DNA from: a virus
Virus record (IMG/VR): IMGVR_UViG_3300028115_000111
Span: 1-24,311 of that record
Direction: 5' to 3' (one strand)
DNA: 24,311 nucleotides
Below are positions 20,907 through 24,311 of this stretch, piece by piece (position 1 is the stretch's first letter; each line of letters starts with the position of its first letter). Both the position numbers and the translations under genes were made by a program. The notes below the pieces were generated by a model. That model did not search any database. It was not told where the DNA came from and saw nothing but the letters and a program-made list of their open reading frames with translations.

Positions 20907-21221
20907 ATGATACAAACAATAACACAAGGACTATTCGTTAACGCATTCGATCAGCGAGCAAGGGGAAGCTCTTGGTCTCTAAGAGGACTCGAGGCTCTAT
21001 ATGATTTCCTCGAGGACGTAGACCCTAACTATGAGTTAGATGTAGTGGCACTTGATTGCCAATACTCTGACTACAATTCGATAGGTGATCTGCAAAATGA
21101 TTACGAGCATCTCTTTGATGAAGATGAAGAGTATGATGATGATGAAATCATTGATATCTTAAGTAATCATACGACAGTCATTAGCTATGATGGTGGAGTA
21201 GTTATAAATACGGAGTTCTGA
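20907..21221 (+). CDS. Hypothetical acidic protein
   Basis: A 104-residue protein with an AAAGGAGG site 8 bases before its ATG. Residues 1-50 contain SSWSLRGLEALYDFLEDVDP, followed by strands (ELDVVALDCQYSDYNS) and a very acidic middle (EHLFDEDEEYDDDEIIDIL). The pattern resembles phage anti-restriction proteins of the acidic type only in general charge, so I do not assign that. The stop overlaps the next ATG (TGATG). Confidence 0.65.
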   Translation: MIQTITQGLFVNAFDQRARGSSWSLRGLEALYDFLEDVDPNYELDVVALDCQYSDYNSIGDLQNDYEHLFDEDEEYDDDEIIDILSNHTTVISYDGGVVINTEF

Positions 21222-21394
21222 TGACTATCGAAGTATCAATTATCAAGGACAAGCAACTCGTGTATTCTTTCAGCTACATAGCTAAGAAGTCAGACTCTGA
21301 TGCACACGAGAGGGCTACACAAATAGCAGTAAACCAAGCAAAGAAGCATGGGATAACCTATGACTTCATTAACACTAAACTAAAGGAGGACTAG
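21221..21394 (+). CDS. Small hypothetical protein
   Basis: A 57-residue protein whose ATG overlaps the preceding stop, so translation is coupled. It has two likely strands (TIEVSIIKDKQLVYSFSYIA) and one helix (SDAHERATQIAVNQAKKHG), a beta-beta-alpha shape. It is basic overall, in contrast to its acidic neighbour. Its end codes for the AAAGGAGG site of the next gene. The function is unknown. Confidence 0.65.
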   Translation: MTIEVSIIKDKQLVYSFSYIAKKSDSDAHERATQIAVNQAKKHGITYDFINTKLKED

Positions 21395-21398
21395 AATT

Positions 21399-22106
21399 AT
21401 GTATGTAAAAAATTCATTCACAAGTGGTGGGCATTGTATCTATGAGGACGATGACTATGTAGCTATCGTTACTTGGAAGTCAGCTAATGCTAAGACAGGT
21501 AACATGGCTCAGATATGGATCTTAAATAGATTCACCAATCCTGTTGAGTCTGTTGCAACAGGACTAGATGCTAAGACTAACTGCAATGGATGCCCATTCG
21601 CTGATGGCAATGGGTGCTATGTCAATGTAGGGCAAGCACCTATGGCTGTGTACAAGTCATACCATAAGGGTAGCTATCCTTTCCTTGCCCTTGGTGCATA
21701 TAAGGTAGCATTCCGTAATCGGTATGTGAGGTTCGGTGCTTATGGTAACCCTAGTATCATTCCCTTGCAGAAGATTAAGATGGTGACTGACCATTGTGCC
21801 GGTTGGACAGGATACTTCCATGATTGGCATATGATGTCCCCTACCCTAGCTACTGAGTATGGTAAGTACTTTATGGCTAGTACTGAGACGGAGGATTCTC
21901 GCAAGGCTGCAAAGTCACTTGGTCTTAGATACTTCCATGTCTCACCTGTACGCCCAATCGATACAATCGAATGCCTATCCGATACGCATGGCAAGGAGTG
22001 TAAGGATTGTGGACTGTGTGATGGCAACAACAAGAACGCTAAGTCTGTGTGGATCAACCCACATGGTGCTAAGAAAAACAAAGCTATCGCTATGGCGTTA
22101 GCGTAA
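21399..22106 (+). CDS. Phage protein with two cysteine clusters (metal or Fe-S binding candidate)
   Basis: A 235-residue protein. NCNGCPFADGNGCYVNVGQA holds Cys62, Cys65 and Cys73. KECKDCGLCDGN holds Cys201, Cys204 and Cys207, with Cys192 just before. Between them are VRFGAYGNPSIIPL and CAGWTGYFHDWH, with conserved-looking Gly, Trp and His. From memory, related proteins with the same NGCP...CYV and RxGAYGxP segments are frequent in tailed phages (annotated DUF7227-like), with unknown function. Two Cys groups could hold one or two Fe-S clusters or zinc. The strong AAGGAGG site, 9 bases before the ATG, suggests high expression. Confidence 0.75.
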   Translation: MYVKNSFTSGGHCIYEDDDYVAIVTWKSANAKTGNMAQIWILNRFTNPVESVATGLDAKTNCNGCPFADGNGCYVNVGQAPMAVYKSYHKGSYPFLALGAYKVAFRNRYVRFGAYGNPSIIPLQKIKMVTDHCAGWTGYFHDWHMMSPTLATEYGKYFMASTETEDSRKAAKSLGLRYFHVSPVRPIDTIECLSDTHGKECKDCGLCDGNNKNAKSVWINPHGAKKNKAIAMALA

Positions 22107-22115
22107 CCTAGATAT

Positions 22116-22565
22116 ATGAATAACATGAGTGATCCAAGTAACATTAAACTTAAAAGGATTCCAGGCTTACACGCTGTGGAAAGAAAACCAATCAAGTCAC
22201 AAGACCCCGAGATGGGTGGTAGCATGAGCAATGGTGAGTATCTCAGATACCTTTGCAACTACACTAACCCGATGATCGGGCCATTCATCATCCAGGCAAT
22301 CAATGAGTTTGCCGATCAAGTGATTGCCAAGGAGGAAGAGATACTAGCCGAAGAGAAGAAGCGACTAGAGCATGATGGATCTCGTGAGTCATTCACTATC
22401 CCTCTCATATCTAATGAGCTATGGATTGAGTGTGCCAAGTTCCTTCGCAAGCAGAACTACTACCACTATGAGGAGGGAGGCACGGCATCAGATGAGGGTG
22501 AGGATGAGGATGAGGAGTCGGGCATCGAGGTAGCAGAAGCAAGGGAGGGTATACACAATGACTGA
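22116..22565 (+). CDS. Hypothetical protein with acidic C-terminal tail
   Basis: A 149-residue protein. The N-terminus has KRIPGLHAVERKPIKSQ. The middle is helical (GPFIIQAINEFADQVIAKEE), and the tail is acidic (SDEGEDEDEESGIEVAEARE). Start codons at 22116 and 22125 both fit; neither has a clear ribosome site. It overlaps the next gene by 8 bases. The function is unknown. Confidence 0.65.
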   Translation: MNNMSDPSNIKLKRIPGLHAVERKPIKSQDPEMGGSMSNGEYLRYLCNYTNPMIGPFIIQAINEFADQVIAKEEEILAEEKKRLEHDGSRESFTIPLISNELWIECAKFLRKQNYYHYEEGGTASDEGEDEDEESGIEVAEAREGIHND

Positions 22566-22764
22566 GTGCGAGTGCAAGTGCAAGCCGAGTAATAGATGGG
22601 CGATAGTTCTTACCTGCCCATTCGATGGTAGCCTCAAAGGCGTGATCGGTATGTTCAAAGAGCAAGAGGGTGCCTTCGATTATGCAGCATCAGACAAGCA
22701 GTGTAGCTCTGATTACCATTACTTCGTAACCCAATACTTCGACAAGGAGGATGAAGACAGATGA
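22558..22764 (+). CDS. Small hypothetical protein with N-terminal Cys motif
   Basis: A 68-residue protein starting MTECECKCKPSNRW, with three closely spaced Cys residues (CECKC) and two further Cys residues in the body (Cys20, Cys49). AIVLTCPFDGSLKGVIGMF suggests strands and a loop, and the end is acidic. The Cys arrangement could bind a metal, but no family is recognised. It is coupled to both neighbours by short overlaps. Confidence 0.6.
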   Translation: MTECECKCKPSNRWAIVLTCPFDGSLKGVIGMFKEQEGAFDYAASDKQCSSDYHYFVTQYFDKEDEDR

Positions 22765-23012
22765 GTGCTGAAGAATTAGCCAAAAAACTAACTGGAACCA
22801 TTGAGTATCTCTTCGATAGGTGGAGAGATGAATGGATGTACGAGGATTGGTCTGACTATGAAGATCATGCTCGCAAAGCAGTAGAGAAGGATGGCGGTGA
22901 GTTCATCCATTTCAAAAAGAAACCTTTCGTCCTCCGATTCAAGAAGGACGATATAACCCTTGATATTAAATGCAATACAAGGGAACTAAGTGTAACCCAA
23001 ATAACCAAATAA
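22761..23012 (+). CDS. Hypothetical protein
   Basis: An 83-residue protein overlapping the previous stop (ATGA), with AAGGAGG 10 bases upstream. A helical, Trp-rich first half (LFDRWRDEWMYEDWSDYEDH) and a second half of strands (FIHFKKKPFVLRFKKDDITL). The pattern suggests a small alpha/beta fold. The function is unknown. Confidence 0.65.
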   Translation: MSAEELAKKLTGTIEYLFDRWRDEWMYEDWSDYEDHARKAVEKDGGEFIHFKKKPFVLRFKKDDITLDIKCNTRELSVTQITK

Positions 23013-23030
23013 CATAAGAAAGATATAACC

Positions 23031-23825
23031 ATGAGTGATCAAAATAACCAAGAAACCGCAGTAGTTAACGCAAGCTCTGAAGAGCTACTTAAACAAGCCG
23101 AGGAAGCGAGGATAAGAGAAGCCAACGAATCGAGGCTCAGGGAAATAGCCCAAGCTGAGAAGGCATGCCGAGAGTATGGCTTGACTCTTACCGCAGAGGA
23201 ACGCAAGGGCATCGAGGATTACATCGACGCACAAGATAATGCTTCTAGAAAGTACAACGACCTAGAGGAAGCATACGATGAACTAGAGTCTTGGTACTCC
23301 GAAAAGGCTTGTGAGTATAATTGGGCTAGAGACAAATTCACGAGTGCATGTGAAGAACTAGAGCAGAGTAGAGAAGAGGTAGATGGTATACTTCAGAAAT
23401 TCCAGTATACACTAGAGAAAGAGACATCCGATAAGATTACCCCAGACCCTCTTAGGCAACTACTTGTCAATGCAACGGAGTCAGGGGAAGGAGACTTCGA
23501 ATTCTGTGAGCCTGATGCTATAGAGGAGTGCCTTGATGTCTCATCACCCGATAGTGACCTTTGCGATGCCGAGAATCTTAGCTGTCACTTTAGGGATTTA
23601 GCAAAACTACTACCCGAGGAAACAATCCCCGAGGAACTCAAGGATGAGATTAAGGCATGGGGCAACAACTATACCGTGTTTCAGTTGCACACCGAGCTTC
23701 TATCTTGGGAAAATCATAGTGCAAGAGATGAGGCTATACGCTTTGCCCTCACCTACTACGAGAGCAGTTCCACATGGGACAAGATGTTCGAAGAGTTAGC
23801 AGCAGAGTTTAATATTCAGGGATAA
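23031..23825 (+). CDS. Acidic coiled-coil hypothetical protein
   Basis: A 264-residue, Glu-rich protein. Residues 15-60 and 70-135 are long helical coiled-coil segments (EELLKQAEEARIREANESRL and YNDLEEAYDELESWYSEKAC). The second half is also helical, with a Cys-containing segment (CLDVSSPDSDLCDAENLSCH). No enzymatic motif is visible. It could act as a scaffold or a binding partner of host proteins. A 47-base GC/AT hairpin follows the stop. Confidence 0.7.
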   Translation: MSDQNNQETAVVNASSEELLKQAEEARIREANESRLREIAQAEKACREYGLTLTAEERKGIEDYIDAQDNASRKYNDLEEAYDELESWYSEKACEYNWARDKFTSACEELEQSREEVDGILQKFQYTLEKETSDKITPDPLRQLLVNATESGEGDFEFCEPDAIEECLDVSSPDSDLCDAENLSCHFRDLAKLLPEETIPEELKDEIKAWGNNYTVFQLHTELLSWENHSARDEAIRFALTYYESSSTWDKMFEELAAEFNIQG

Positions 23826-23831
23826 CAAACA

Positions 23832-23879
23832 CCCCCCTAGTAGTAACCTAGTTCTCTAGGTTGCTACTACGGTTGGGGG
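23832..23879 (+). other. Long hairpin between genes of the accessory operon
   Basis: TAGTAGTAACCTAG (23838-23851) pairs with CTAGGTTGCTACTA (23856-23869) with one T-G pair around loop TTCT. Outer CCCCC (23833-23837) pairs with GGGGG (23875-23879). No T-run follows, so it is probably not a simple intrinsic terminator. It may block exonucleases, be an RNase site, or weaken transcription into the next genes. Confidence 0.65.
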
Positions 23880-23902
23880 CGATGATAGGAAGGATCAAAT
23901 AT

Positions 23903-24037
23903 ATGAATATACAAGAGAAACTAGAAGCTGAAGCTGAATCTATGTGGAGAAAGAATGAACTTACCACAGAGGAGTACTACGCAGCTAGGCACTTCATCAG
24001 AAGATACACAGAACTACTAAAGGAGGAAAATAAATGA
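23903..24037 (+). CDS. Small helical hypothetical protein
   Basis: A 44-residue peptide (NIQEKLEAEAESMWRKNELT then YYAARHFIRRYTELLKEENK), probably one or two helices with mixed charge. The possible AAGGA site lies 11 bases upstream. Its last codons form the AAAGGAGG site of the next gene, whose ATG overlaps its stop (ATGA). The function is unknown. Confidence 0.6.
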   Translation: MNIQEKLEAEAESMWRKNELTTEEYYAARHFIRRYTELLKEENK

Positions 24038-24311
24038 CACCATATAAACACGCAGAATCATCAGCAAAGAAGTTCGGAGGAGAACCCGATGAATATCTTT
24101 ATGTACATAACTGGTTCGATGAGACCAAAGCCTTTACAGGTGATTGGACTCATCGCGCATTAAGACATCATAGCGCCGGGATTGAGTGGTGCTGTAGCAT
24201 ACTCGGTCACGAGATATTAATTGATCAAGATGATAATGGAGACAAATTCAGAATAGTACCTACCAAGCTAGTTGCCGAGCAACATGTGATGGAGGACTGC
24301 GGATTTATCCC
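24034..24311 (+). CDS. DUF6915-like protein, C-terminus beyond right edge
   Basis: At least 92 residues beginning MTPYKHAESSAKKFGGEPDE. Conserved-looking segments are HNWFDETKAFTGDWTHRALR, HHSAGIEWCCSILG and VAEQHVMEDCGFI. This matches what I remember of the DUF6915 family (HAxxSAxxFGG...HxWFDxSKA...HRAxxHHxxGI...GEQHVxEDxG), small proteins of unknown function in bacteria and phages, with many conserved His residues that could bind a metal. Start ATG with AAAGGAGG 7 bases upstream, overlapping the previous stop. The gene is nearly complete, as family members are about 90-100 residues long. Confidence 0.75.
   Translation, partial: MTPYKHAESSAKKFGGEPDEYLYVHNWFDETKAFTGDWTHRALRHHSAGIEWCCSILGHEILIDQDDNGDKFRIVPTKLVAEQHVMEDCGFI

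Overview
The window looks like part of the genome of a temperate, tailed double-stranded DNA phage, moderately AT-rich and densely packed with small genes. It carries terminase genes, a tyrosine integrase beside a 3' tRNA fragment, a compact recombination/replication module and several structural-protein candidates. No rRNA, complete tRNA or host housekeeping gene is visible. Phage genes flank the tRNA fragment on both sides and the 5' half of the tRNA is missing, so the sequence is best read as the free form of the phage carrying attP, not as one end of an integrated prophage. The sequence does not identify the host. The only clue is that the integration target would be a tRNA-Val(GAC) gene.

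Layout. (1) 1-3486, minus strand: packaging module. Its order is two small genes, a terminase small subunit, a terminase large subunit that appears broken by a one-base frameshift near 1425, a small beta-rich protein, a very acidic protein, and a conserved small gene running off the left edge. (2) 3595-4545, plus strand: attP, integrase and an intrinsic terminator. (3) 4546-4820: an intergenic region with a hexamer repeat, 11-bp iterons, a hairpin and two G8 runs. (4) 4821-5359, minus: a ribbon-helix-helix-like regulator and a small membrane protein, divergent from (5). (5) 5536-12787, plus: HTH protein, Rad52-like annealase, PD-(D/E)XK nuclease, RusA resolvase, helicase-loader candidate, DnaB-type helicase, SSB, small proteins, SWIM zinc-finger protein, dNMP kinase, a second nuclease-fold protein and a LamG-like fibre. 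(6) 12850-13050: one small plus-strand gene. (7) 13093-16577, minus: an HNH protein, several overlapping small genes and a 763-residue low-complexity protein of probable virion origin. (8) 16578-18031: an operator-like dyad region, one orphan gene, a TAACC tandem repeat, and about 650 bases without credible genes that fold into many hairpins and end in a strong intrinsic terminator. (9) 18032-24311, plus: an operon-like run of at least 15 small, mostly acidic proteins of unknown function, including an S1-like protein, a cysteine-cluster protein, a one-pass membrane peptide and a DUF6915-like protein at the right edge.

How it fits together. The phage seems able to prime and unwind its own DNA (loader candidate, DnaB, SSB) and to recombine it by single-strand annealing (Rad52-like, RecB-type nuclease, RusA). 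No DNA polymerase or primase is visible, so it probably uses the host replisome unless those genes lie outside the window. Lysogeny would depend on the integrase/tRNA-Val attachment system, with regulators at 5135-5745. The most unusual parts are the non-coding, probably structured RNA region at about 17330-17990, which sits directly ahead of the accessory operon, and the 11-bp AACTACGT iterons that occur both there and 13 kb away beside the integrase.
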